Shown piece after piece: positions 1-9,487 of a stretch of 64,000 nt of DNA. The stretch spans positions 9,325,709 to 9,389,708 of the forward strand of contig CM119267.1 in NCBI GenBank assembly GCA_051294375.1. The letters are read 5' to 3'. Both the position numbers and the translations under genes were made by a program. This DNA comes from Paraspadella gotoi. Its lineage: Eukaryota; Chaetognatha. Below the pieces are notes generated by a model that had not been told where the DNA came from, did not search any database, and saw only the letters and a program-made list of their open reading frames with translations. Position 1 is the stretch's first letter; every line of letters begins with the position of its first letter.

Positions 1-709
1 CAACGAAAAATGGGGAGGGGAGAGGTTTATTTGTACAAAATGATAAATGGTTTAAAGGTTAAGCAAAGTTTTCAACTGCTTCAACTTTTTATTTATTATG
101 TAGTTACTATTAGATAATAAAGTGTTTCCTTTCGAAAAATACTTAATCGAATTTTTTTATTTTATGTTTTCATGATTCAAATTTCATAATTGATATGAAC
201 AGCGCGATTATTACGATTATTTTGACATTATCATCTCGTTGCTCCATACTGCGATTGCTCAGAATTTTGAAGTCTTATTTTAGTCGATATGGTCTCTGTA
301 CCTCAATGCAACCACCCACCCTAAAATTTTGGAGCTGTGGACGTTTTTTCTAATTATTATTTTAGTCCAGTTTATTGGTTAGTGGAAATCGAGGTAGATT
401 TCGTAGTTAACTTCGTAATTTTGCTACTTGTGGATGAATTTGATTTTAATCTTTCTCATTTCTTTATACTCTTATCAAACAGAAACCTGTGATAATCCCG
501 CACGTTCGTTGTGGATCTTCGAGATTTTGCTGTTTGATTGAATCTAAATTTTCAATCGTATTTTTAAACAATGTCAATGCGCATCGTTCGTACCAAAACT
601 ATACAAACTATTGTTCAATGATCTTTTCTACGCCAAAGATTGTCGCTTCTATCGAACAAAAAAAAAAAAAAAACAGCGACGAACAACATCTCATTTTTAA
701 AGCTAAACC
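1..709. other. AT-rich 5' flank of TRIM2/3 gene
   Basis: No coding exon is recognised here. The stretch is AT-rich and ends with an A-run at about 659-673 just before the TRIM2/3 start codon. It probably contains the promoter, the 5' UTR, or the 3' end of an upstream gene, but no motif is decisive. Confidence 0.4.
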
Positions 710-3289
710 ATGGCAGCAACTCCTCTCTGTGTCCTTCCCCCCACGTCACCCACCAAGAGCTTGCCTTCTCCTGTTCCCAAAATGAACCTCGACACCAACG
801 TCTCCTCCGCTGCCTCCTTGACCCAAAACTCCGGATCGCTCTCCTGTCTGGACGCGCCATCTTCGCCGGGTCGCGATTTCGCCTCGCCCCACCCAATGAA
901 TCTGGACACTCCCCACCTCTTTCTTACTTGCGGCATTTGCCGCGAATATTTTAAGGACGACCCAAAGCTTCTTTCGTGCCTCCACTCGTTCTGCGAGTCT
1001 TGCCTCCAATCTACGATGCTCGAGGGATCCCTGTCGCTGTCGTGCGCAACCTGTAAGGTTCAGTCCATTATACCGCCATCGGGCATTTCCGGTTTGCAGA
1101 CAAATTTTTACGCCGTTGATCTTCGGCGCATCCTCGACGAGGCCCGTCATTGCGCCGGGTGCGTCGTGGGCAGCGCTACTCCCGCATCTTACCGTTGCAC
1201 GGAATGCGGCCAGTCGCTTTGCAGCACCTGCTCTAAAACACATGCCTTGAAAGTTTCTGAGAATCAAGAGACTGGAGAATCGAAATCTCACAACGCCGTT
1301 GCTATTTGCAAATTGGCTATCGAGGAAGTCGTATCCAAGTTGGATGAAGAAACCGCGGTTTTTGCGACAAACTCAGATGCTCCGAGCGACATAGAAGACC
1401 CTCGGACGAATCGTCTCAAATGCCCGAGTCATAACTACGAAGAACTTTCCCTTTATTGCTCGACTTGCGAAACAGGAATATGTAGCGTGTGCGCTGACCG
1501 AGTGCACTTTGAACATGCGACAGAGACGATGAGTGACGCAATTGAGAAAGAGCGGGCAATGATGCGCGAAATGGCGAAGGCGGTGGACGCTCAGGTACCC
1601 CTCATCCGTGACACTATTGATCAAGTGAACCAGATGAAGAGTTCCCTCGCCGCCAATCTCTCCGAAGCCGAGAATAAGATTGAAGAAGCCTTCGACTCTG
1701 TTGTAAAATCCCTCAAAGAGAGACGCGACAAACTGCTGCGCGAAGCCACCGAAGCCCACGAGGCAAAGGAAAAAGTGCTTAAAGCTCAACGCGACGCTTT
1801 AGAAGCTAAATTGGCTCGCATGCTGAGTTGCTGCGAACTGACGATGTTCACACTTGAGAACGGATCCGACGCGGAAATTCTGTTGCTCCACAAACAGCTT
1901 GCCGATACCATGGACGAGTTGGCCTCTTTGGACGTCAATTTCACGCCAGAAGAGAATTACTTTCTCGGTTTTTCCCCAGGAGATTTGCCAAAGATGCGCC
2001 ATAAGTTGTCGAAAGCCGGCTGCGTCGTGAGTAATTCGTGCATCGCCCACGAGACAGTCGCAACTGGCGAGGGGCTCAAACAGTGCGTCCGCGGCAAGGT
2101 ATCGGTCGTCATCGTCACCACAAAGAACCATCAGGGCGAACTGGTTACTAGTGGGAACGCCCAATTTGAAACCTACCTCCAAAACTCCATGGGAAAAAGA
2201 ATAATCCCGGAAATATGCGACAACCAAAACGGAACTTATGATTTAGGCTATTTGGTCAATGAAGCCGGGAGCTATGTCTTTGTCATTAAACTCTACGGAC
2301 ACCATATTAAAGGTTCCCCCTTTAAACTACGAGCCTTATCCTCCGATCAACCAAAGCCCCCGGCGTCGCCCTCGCCTATTAAGTCGGCGGTGAGACAGCG
2401 GGCCATACGACGACCCCTGAGCGCTGCCTTCGTCGACCAACGAAAGAGCGACCCGGTAGAGGACGATCTCATCTTTCGCGTCGGCGTCAAGGGACGCAAC
2501 AAATCTGAGTTTACTAGCCCCCAGGGTCTTTGTGCCGCGCCCAACTCGCGGATTCTGGTTTCCGATGCCACTAATCAAAACGTGCAAGTGTTTACGAACT
2601 CTGGCGACTACAGACTAAAGTTTGGAATTCGCGGCCGTCAACCGGGTCAGTTCCAGCGACCCACGGACGTTGCTGTGACCCTTCAAGGGAATTTTTTAGT
2701 ATCAGATCACGACAACAAGTGGATAAGCATTCACGCCCCAGACGGAAAGTTCCTCAATCGGATCGGCGTCGGCAAGCTTCTCGGACCCAAGGGCATCGCC
2801 GTCGACTCCAATGGCCACGTCATTGTCGTCGATAACAAAGCCAACTCCATATTTGTCTTTCAGTCCAACGGGAAAATGCTATTAAAGTTCGGAAGTCGAG
2901 GAACTGCCGACGAGCAGCTGAACGGCCCTTATTTTGTCACCGTGAACGCACAGGACGAGATCGTAGTCTCGGATTTTCACAACCACCGCGTCAAAGTGTT
3001 CGACTCCCAAGGAGCCTTTCGCTTCGCTTTTGGATCACAGGGCGAAGGCAACGGTCAATTCAACGCCCCGACGGGCGTCGCGGTCGACGCCGTCGGCAAC
3101 ATCGTTGTGGCGGATTGGGGTAACAGCAGAATCCAATTATTCGACAAGACCGGGTCATTTTTGAGCTTCGTCAACACGGAGGGAGATCCTTTGTACGGAC
3201 CACAGGCTCTTTGTATGACCACGGACGGCCACATTGTCGTGGCCGATACAGGAAACCATTGCTTTAAAGTTTATCGATATTTACAATAG
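710..3289 (+). CDS. TRIM3: TRIM2/TRIM3-type RING, B-box, filamin, NHL protein
   Basis: This is a predicted E3 ubiquitin ligase and RNA/cargo-binding scaffold of the TRIM-NHL class, 859 aa from one uninterrupted exon. In order it shows a RING finger (about residues 74-115, starting CGICREYF, with the CLHSFCESCLQ core), a first B-box-like Cys cluster (about 145-185), a second B-box (about 230-275), a coiled coil (about 280-400), an Ig/filamin repeat (about 435-535) and six NHL repeats to the end. The sequence follows vertebrate TRIM2/3 throughout, including ETVATGEGL, PIEDDLIFRVG-like, GEGNGQFNAPTGVAVD and the terminal GNHCFKVYRYLQ, so it is not LIN-41/TRIM71 or Brat. The start has an ideal context (ACCATGG). 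It is the first gene of the co-oriented array. A 50-bp segment spanning its stop codon and 3' UTR recurs at 9208-9258. A single ortholog of TRIM2 and TRIM3 is likely, so the symbol is approximate. Confidence 0.95.
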   Translation: MAATPLCVLPPTSPTKSLPSPVPKMNLDTNVSSAASLTQNSGSLSCLDAPSSPGRDFASPHPMNLDTPHLFLTCGICREYFKDDPKLLSCLHSFCESCLQSTMLEGSLSLSCATCKVQSIIPPSGISGLQTNFYAVDLRRILDEARHCAGCVVGSATPASYRCTECGQSLCSTCSKTHALKVSENQETGESKSHNAVAICKLAIEEVVSKLDEETAVFATNSDAPSDIEDPRTNRLKCPSHNYEELSLYCSTCETGICSVCADRVHFEHATETMSDAIEKERAMMREMAKAVDAQVPLIRDTIDQVNQMKSSLAANLSEAENKIEEAFDSVVKSLKERRDKLLREATEAHEAKEKVLKAQRDALEAKLARMLSCCELTMFTLENGSDAEILLLHKQLADTMDELASLDVNFTPEENYFLGFSPGDLPKMRHKLSKAGCVVSNSCIAHETVATGEGLKQCVRGKVSVVIVTTKNHQGELVTSGNAQFETYLQNSMGKRIIPEICDNQNGTYDLGYLVNEAGSYVFVIKLYGHHIKGSPFKLRALSSDQPKPPASPSPIKSAVRQRAIRRPLSAAFVDQRKSDPVEDDLIFRVGVKGRNKSEFTSPQGLCAAPNSRILVSDATNQNVQVFTNSGDYRLKFGIRGRQPGQFQRPTDVAVTLQGNFLVSDHDNKWISIHAPDGKFLNRIGVGKLLGPKGIAVDSNGHVIVVDNKANSIFVFQSNGKMLLKFGSRGTADEQLNGPYFVTVNAQDEIVVSDFHNHRVKVFDSQGAFRFAFGSQGEGNGQFNAPTGVAVDAVGNIVVADWGNSRIQLFDKTGSFLSFVNTEGDPLYGPQALCMTTDGHIVVADTGNHCFKVYRYLQ

Positions 3290-4599
3290 TCACCAAAGCA
3301 GAAATTCTTTCAATTTTCGTATTTCAGAAATAATTTGATTCTCGTTTACTAAGAATAACAGCCATTAGTTTTAACTGAAGATGTAACAGAATATTATATT
3401 AGTACTTAATGGGGTTTGATAACCGCTAGGTCTAAAATCTCTTGAGCGTTTAAGAATTTTTGTGTGAAATTTAGAAATTTTATTTTTAAACTTTAATTTT
3501 GACCCATTATGGCTTTAAGCTGGTTTGGAAACTTGCTACATACGGGGGGTTACCATAAAAAACCTAGGTTTATTAGTTGCGCCGCGATTACTCGCGGATC
3601 AACTTTATAAGTCACTTTTCGGTCGGTCGTTCGGTCTGTCTGTCGTTCGGTATGGCTGTCGTTCGGTATGGCTGTCCCTCGGTATGTCCCACTTACGTTA
3701 AAAAATGCATATAATTGGTTGGTTGCTCATTTGTTAAGACGGGGGGAAAAAACCTCAAATCTAACTTATAAGGGACTGGAATCACCATTCTTGTGTTTGT
3801 TTTTCGTTTTACGTAAACTTGTATTTTTAATTAACGCATTGAAACTTACTGTCTAATTGTATTCATTTCTACCGACATAAGTATGGCATAAGTATGGCAC
3901 TTCATTCTGATGCGACTAAACCTAAAAACAATACTTGATTGAGCGATTTTGTTCAATTATCATTTTATTGACATTTCTTCGTATAGCTTTTTTTTCTCTT
4001 TAGTTTAATTTTTCGAGGTTAGATGTTTTTGTTTTTCTAGTCATTTAATTGGTGAATGTATTTTTATTTCCTTTCGGGATTTTCTGTCTCGACAATTACT
4101 GCTGGCTTTGTATTCTCGCTGTTTTTCGTATATTTTAGTTCTATTTACTGGCGTATTTTCCTGCCAACCCCCATCAAAAAATATACTTTCATACCAAATA
4201 TTTAAGTTAGAATAAACTGATTCTATGTTATATAATGGTTTGAAGTTACTACCCAAAAGATTGGAGTCTTTATCTCTCGACGGGGAATTTTTCGAGAATT
4301 TTTTTCTTTAAATTGGTTATCTGGTTTTGCTTTTTTTTCTGTTAGTCGATCTATGACGCATGGTCAGTGGCATTGTTATTAAATTTTATATTTGAATTGA
4401 GCTTACGTAATGCTAATGCCTATTTTGTTATTTGTATAAGTGATTAAAGAATGAATAACCTTATATAATATTATGCTATTTTTATTTCGAAAAACACAGG
4501 AAACTGAGCAGTGAGCAACCAGCTTGTAATGAAAATGCACCTCGCAGAATAATGCCAAAGGTCTTCCTGAGTTACAATTTTTTGTAGAAAAAACCAAAA
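3290..4599. other. Intergenic spacer, TRIM2/3 to EPT1
   Basis: About 1.3 kb of AT-rich sequence with no convincing exon. It holds an imperfect tandem GTTCGGTATGGCT-type repeat near 3620-3688 and a small direct repeat of ATAAGTATGGC near 3879-3899. A pyrimidine-tract/TAG acceptor-like site lies at about 4576-4587, 12 nt upstream of the next start codon. Confidence 0.5.
3620..3688. repeat. Imperfect GTCGGT/GTTCGGTATG tandem repeat
   Basis: Short degenerate repeats built on CGGTCGGTCGTTCGGT and then TCGTTCGGTATGGCTG twice and a diverged third copy. Similar pyrimidine-biased CGGT/CTGT strings often occur at the edges of invertebrate dispersed repeats, but no element boundaries were found. Confidence 0.55.
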
Positions 4600-6220
4600 A
4601 TGGCAACAATTTTGATCTCTAAATATTTGGGTCCATCGCATTTGTGTGGATTCGACAAGTACAAATACAGTTCGATTGACAATTCGCCTATTTCGGTATA
4701 CATCACTCACCCGTTTTGGAACCGTTGCGTTGAGGTACAACCAATTTAATTTTTCTGTCTCGATTAAACTTTTGTGACATGAAATCTTTTGAATGTATTT
4801 CTTAGCTATGTCCGCGCTGGTTGGCCCCCAATCTGATGACGTTTTTGGGCTTTTTGCTTTTGGTGGCGAATTTTGTCATCCTATCTTTTTACGATCCTCA
4901 TTTCTATGCGTCTTCCGGAGCCAAAGCTAACGCATACTCAATTCCGACCTGGGTTTGGTGGTTTTGTGCTGCCAGTCAGTTTCTCGCCCACACCCTCGAC
5001 GGATGTGACGGCAAACAGGTAAAACAAAACAAAAAGTTACTTCATTTTTTCCTAAAACAACTTACCAGCTTAAAGACGCCATAACTCACATTACCATTCA
5101 CCAGGCTCGCCGCACGGGATCGTCTACTCCATTGGGGGAGTTGTTTGACCACGGTTTGGACTCGTGGGCGGCGCTCTTTATGCCCATCGCACTTTACTCG
5201 GTTTTTGGTCGCGCGACCGACGTCTCCGTTTCGCCGCTTCGATTTTACTTCGTCGTCCTCGGCGTATTCCTCCAGTTTTTCATATCTCATTGGGAAAAGT
5301 TAGTTCGTTTAAAGATCGTTATATAATTTATATAATGTATTATTTATAAGATTTTGTGATTATTTGCTGGAAGGATATGGCATGAGATTGTAGTAAATAT
5401 TTTATACAATACGGACGTTTTTGTATTAATTTAGGTACAACACCGGTGTTCTTTTTCTACCTTGGGGCTACGACGCCAGTCAGATCGCCTTGACACTCGT
5501 CTATGTAGGAACGGCCTGGTTCGGGGTCGATACCTTCCTTCGCCCCACACCTGTTGGTGGTTTATCCTTCCCTCACTTGGCCGAGTTTTTTTTTCACTTT
5601 TCTGCTTTCGGCATGACCGTACCGATGAGTCTTTACAATCTGTACTGGTCTTGGCGACGCGGCCAAATTGAGAACTCCTTCTGGCGAGCTAACATTCCGT
5701 GGTTTCCCATTTTCTGGCTATTTTTTTTGACAACCGTCTGGGTCATTCACTCTCCTACAGATATACTCAATTCCCAGCCGAGGTAAAATTTTAACCGGCG
5801 TTCTACGAAGGCCAAACAATTGCAAGACAGATTTCGTCGCTTTATTCAGATTGGTTTACTGGATGGTGGGAACCGTGTTTTCGAACATCACTTGCCGATT
5901 GATCGTCGCCCAGATGTCGAGCACTGATGCTCCGTGGTTCAACACTATGCTTATTCCTCTCACTGTTTTGGTCGTCTCTATTTTTTTCCCCAATGGCAAG
6001 GTAAAAAGAGACATCAATTTTTTATTGGTTTAGTTATTTAATTAATTTTTTTTAACCTGCAATTATGCAGACTATGGAACCATACTACTTAATTGGATAC
6101 ACTGTCATCGCAACTTTGGCACATATTCACTACGGCGTCATGATTGTTGTGCAAATGAGTGATCACTTAAATATTCATACGTTTTCATTAAAAATTAGGG
6201 CAAAAGAGAAATCTAATTGA
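4600..6220 (+). CDS. SELENOI: Ethanolaminephosphotransferase (SELENOI/EPT1 family)
   Basis: A CDP-alcohol phosphatidyltransferase that makes phosphatidylethanolamine or plasmenyl-PE from CDP-ethanolamine and diacylglycerol at ER/Golgi membranes. Six exons join in frame to 396 aa: 4600-4734, 4806-5018, 5105-5298, 5435-5782, 5850-6000 and 6071-6220. Exon 1 gives the family N-terminus (GFDKYKYSSIDNSP, HPFWNRCVE). The catalytic CDP-alcohol signature D-G-x2-D-G-x2-A-R-x8-G-x3-D-x3-D spans the exon 2/3 junction (HTLDGCDGKQ then ARRTGSSTPLGELFDHGLD). Later landmarks are SHWEKYNTG, LFLPWGYDASQ and CRLIVAQMSST, with about ten hydrophobic segments. Human SELENOI ends in a selenocysteine tail; here a TGA stop falls close to that position after KEKSN. 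The paralogous CEPT1/CHPT1 family is less similar at these landmarks. Confidence 0.92.
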
Positions 6221-7247
6221 GATTACGTATTTTACAACTCATTTCATATTCTTGGGATCATCAACTGAGCGAGTTTAAATTAGCTTGGGAGGGATTACAT
6301 GTTATTACTGTCCTTTTTAAAAGTATTCAATTAATGTTTGTCATTATTACATCACACTAGATTTTATATTTCTTTTAAAAAGTATAAGTACTTAATATAT
6401 AAGTACAGTTGATCCTGTGTATTTTTACTGACATTTTTCATACCCTATAGTGTTAGTCATAATTTATTCCAATCTTCTCAGTTTTTACAATAATAACCTT
6501 ATCATTTCGTTTTTATTAGGTTTATAGCGAGTTTCCAATTATTTTTATGGATTATTCTGTATCTGTCATTGTCCTTTAATTTTGGTCAGTATTTTAATTA
6601 AGTTTACTAAAATATTTTATGGTGAAAACTTTTAACTGATGTCTGAAAATTTTGATTTTGTTTCTTTTACGTACAACTGAAGTAGGCCGCAATTAAATTC
6701 ATAAACAATGAATTTTATTAACCAACAATGAAATGAATTGTTAGAATTAAGTTTGTGTTTGCTTCGATACAGATGATCAATTTATTTATCTACATTATCT
6801 TTGTTAGATTCGATTAACACATTTTTTTATCAGAATGGGTTTCTAAAGACGTTTACCAAAGTAGCCCTTTTTAATTTCAAAAATGGTAAAAGCGGTAGTT
6901 TTATTTCAATTTTTTTCAGTTTGCGAGTTAATTGCTAGTATTATTTTTTCTTCGGTCAGCGTTTATATTTTTTTAACGTGATTTGAAGCATGACTATTTA
7001 AATCATTTTTATTACTTTTATTTATACTATACTAGTTGTCTGATTTTTTTTTTCAGATTCGTAAAACTTAAGAATGAGTGGTAAAATTTATCGCCCTACC
7101 AACATTAGGTTGGCAACCAACTTTCGATATTTTTTTCAGTAATAAATTGGAAATTTGTATTCCGTTTACTACTATTTTAATTTTTTCCTATTACCAAGTT
7201 TCAAGCGACATGCTTATTTATAAGTTTAAAAGTTCTGCTCGTTAGCT
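6221..7247. other. AT-rich spacer, EPT1 to CDK20
   Basis: About 1 kb of AT-rich DNA without a recognised exon; it includes the EPT1 3' UTR. The part from about 6531 to 6680 is repeated, diverged, at 9282-9400. A T-tract ending in CAG lies at about 7046-7056 and a CGTTAG sits 2 nt before the CDK20 ATG. Confidence 0.5.
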
Positions 7248-8342
7248 ATGGAGAAGTACGTAATTCTTGGGCGGATTGGGGAAGGAGCCCACGGGATAGT
7301 CTTCAAAGCGAAGAACATCGAAACCGGATCCCTCGTCGCTCTAAAAAAAGTAGCTTTGCGTCGTTTGGAAGATGGCATTCCTAACACGGCGTTGCGGGAG
7401 ATCAAGGCTCTTCAAGAAATTGCCGAAAACCCTTACATCGTCCACCTGCACGAGGTGTTTCCCCATGGTACGGGCTTCGTTCTCGCTTTCGACTACATGT
7501 TGTCCGATCTTTCCGAGGTCATACGCAATTCTGAGCGACCTCTTACCGAGGCACAGATTAAGTCGTACATGCTCATGCTTCTGAAAGGGGTAGCCTATTG
7601 CCACGAAATCGGCATCATGCACCGTGACCTGAAGCCGGCGAATTTGTTAATTTCTTCCACGGGCCACCTCAAGATCGCAGACTTCGGACTCGCCCGAGTA
7701 TTTTCCAACGACAAAGAGCGGCTCTACTCCCATCAGGTAGCCACGCGCTGGTACCGTTCCCCTGAACTTCTCTACGGCGCTCGCAAGTATGACGAGGGAG
7801 TCGATCTCTGGGCAATCGGCTGCATCTTTGCGGAACTTCTCAACAATTCTCCCCTTTTTCCCGGCGAGAATGACATCGAACAGTTGTGCTGCGTCCTGCG
7901 GATGCTCGGCACGCCCACCGAACAGACGTGGCCAGGGATGAACGAACTGCCCGATTACAACAAAATTACCTTTCCGGAAAATCCACCCGTTCCTTTTGAG
8001 GAGATACTCCCGGACGCCTCCCACGAGGCCATTGACCTATTGGAACGGTTTTTGGTCTACGCCTCCGAACGTCGCGTCTCGGCGAAAAAGGCGCTGCTTC
8101 ATCCCTATTTTTTCACGGAACCCCTACCGGCGCATCATTCGGATTTGCCCATCCCGCAGAGGAACCGCACTGAACGTCAACGGGCGGAACGTGGTTGCAG
8201 GCGATTTTATGCCGAATCCCTCGACTCTGTGCTTGTCAACCCGGAGCTTATTGCTCCACACGTGCCTTACGCGGCTACAAGCGCCAAGGATACGACGCGG
8301 CGTCCTCTCTACGACGAAGTAGAGGGAGAAAAGAAGAAATGA
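7248..8342 (+). CDS. CDK20: Cyclin-dependent kinase 20 (cell cycle-related kinase)
   Basis: A serine/threonine kinase that regulates ciliary length and Hedgehog signalling in vertebrates and acts with Cyclin H or Broad-minded-type partners. The single-exon CDS encodes 364 aa. The order is a glycine loop (GRIGEGAHGIVFKAK), VALKKVALRRLEDG around the catalytic Lys, catalytic loop HRDLKPANLL, DFGLARVF, the activation segment VATRWYRSPELLYGARKYD, and the CDK20-specific C-terminal lobe LPDYNKITF, LHPYFFTEPLPAHHSDLPIPQR and LVNPEL. CDK20 rather than CDK7 is supported by the last three motifs. The kinase core appears intact. The C-terminus beyond LVNPEL (about 30 residues ending GEKKK) is extended and basic. 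The next start codon is only 184 bp downstream, with a TTTTCAG in between. Confidence 0.96.
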   Translation: MEKYVILGRIGEGAHGIVFKAKNIETGSLVALKKVALRRLEDGIPNTALREIKALQEIAENPYIVHLHEVFPHGTGFVLAFDYMLSDLSEVIRNSERPLTEAQIKSYMLMLLKGVAYCHEIGIMHRDLKPANLLISSTGHLKIADFGLARVFSNDKERLYSHQVATRWYRSPELLYGARKYDEGVDLWAIGCIFAELLNNSPLFPGENDIEQLCCVLRMLGTPTEQTWPGMNELPDYNKITFPENPPVPFEEILPDASHEAIDLLERFLVYASERRVSAKKALLHPYFFTEPLPAHHSDLPIPQRNRTERQRAERGCRRFYAESLDSVLVNPELIAPHVPYAATSAKDTTRRPLYDEVEGEKKK

Positions 8343-8526
8343 GCCAATTCAGCCTTCAGGGGCAACAGATGTCGCTCCACATTGACTAAATACCCAGTTT
8401 TATGCTCATGTATTTATATTCTAGTCTATTTATTCGGAAACCCAATCTGTGCTACCATGCCTTATGTTAATCACTTCACTTCGCTTGCATTCCTATATTT
8501 TTGTATTTTCAGTCTTAAAATTCGGG

Positions 8527-9202
8527 ATGGAAAGCTCGAACTCGACGATTGTAAGTCAGAAAGATGAAGAGACCGAAGTTTTGCCCAAGAAGCGCAGATC
8601 CGCCTTCGCGCCGGGCAGGAAATCATTGATCGAGGGCGTCGGTAAGGATCATGGGGTTGTGGGAAATAACGCGCTGAATACGGAGTGAGTCTTTTCTTCC
8701 TCCAGATGAAGACGAAAGTTCCAGCGATTCCAACGAAGAAGAAACCCGCGAGAAGTTGACCCTTCTTTACCAAGTCATTTCCGAACACAAAAAGGAGCAA
8801 GCCGACTGGCTCTCACTTATGGACGCGGAGAAGAGGCTCACAGACGAGAAAGTCACCTCCGAGGAAGACAACGTCGTCATTTTTAAAAAAGATGACGAAC
8901 CTGAAGGACTTCCGGTTAAATATTACAAGGCCATATTAAAGAGTAAAAATTTTCGAAGGGAGCACTGGGCGGCCTTGGAAACCACGCGGGCAGAACTAGC
9001 CGATCTTAAAAAAAACGTGGAAAATGATTTGATTCTTTTCGAAGATATTGTCGATAGATATGGAAACTATGTCGACCAACAGTGTGCTGAAGCTGCCCAT
9101 CGATTGGCTGGCGCGTACGACGCCGTTGCCGACGTTCTTACTGTTCAAAACGATTCCGGAATTAACATTGATTCGAATATCGATCCCGAGTGTCCTGCAT
9201 AG
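8527..9202 (+). CDS. Coiled-coil protein, DSN1/Mis13-like kinetochore candidate
   Basis: Two exons, 8527-8641 and 8706-9202, join to 203 aa. The N-terminus is acidic then basic with KKRRSAFAPGRKSLIEG, followed by an acidic stretch (DEDESSSDSNEEE) and a largely helical region including GLPVKYYKAILKSKNF, NVENDLILFEDIVDRY and the helix QQCAEAAHRL. The basic RRxSxxPGRKSL patch followed by long helices, a P-x-Y-x-x-IL element and a final helical bundle resemble the C-terminal half of DSN1/Mis13 of the MIS12 kinetochore complex. This is a judgement of pattern, not a firm homology. It begins 15 nt after a TTTTCAG acceptor-like site and 184 bp after CDK20. The sequence right after its stop is a mosaic of the 3' flanks of the first two genes. 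Confidence 0.6.
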
Positions 9203-9207
9203 TGGCG

Positions 9208-9400
9208 TCGATATTTACAATAGTCACCAAAGGAAGAAAATCTTTCAATTTTCGTATTATTAGGTTTTCAATTATTAAGTTTTCAATTATTTTTATGGAT
9301 TATTCCTTTCGGTCAGGAATTTAAGTTTACTGAAATATTTGGTGAAAACTATTAACTGGTATCTGAAAATATTTAATTTTGTTTCTTTTACTTACAACTG
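9208..9400. repeat. Mosaic duplicate of TRIM2/3 3' end and EPT1 downstream spacer
   Basis: Bases 9208-9258 match 3274-3323 (the last TRIM2/3 codons, its stop and 3' UTR; shared core TCGATATTTACAATAGTCAC). Bases 9282-9400 match 6531-6680 with small indels (shared core ATTTTTATGGATTATTC and GTTTCTTTTAC). Two sources 3.2 kb apart are therefore fused, in the same order and orientation, behind the DSN1-like gene. Confidence 0.75.
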
Positions 9401-9487
9401 TGCCTTTTTATTTTAGAACAAGCATCTTGTGTCAAATATCGTCAGCTTTTATAACTGTTTGTGCTGAATTACTAATAAACTAAAAAC

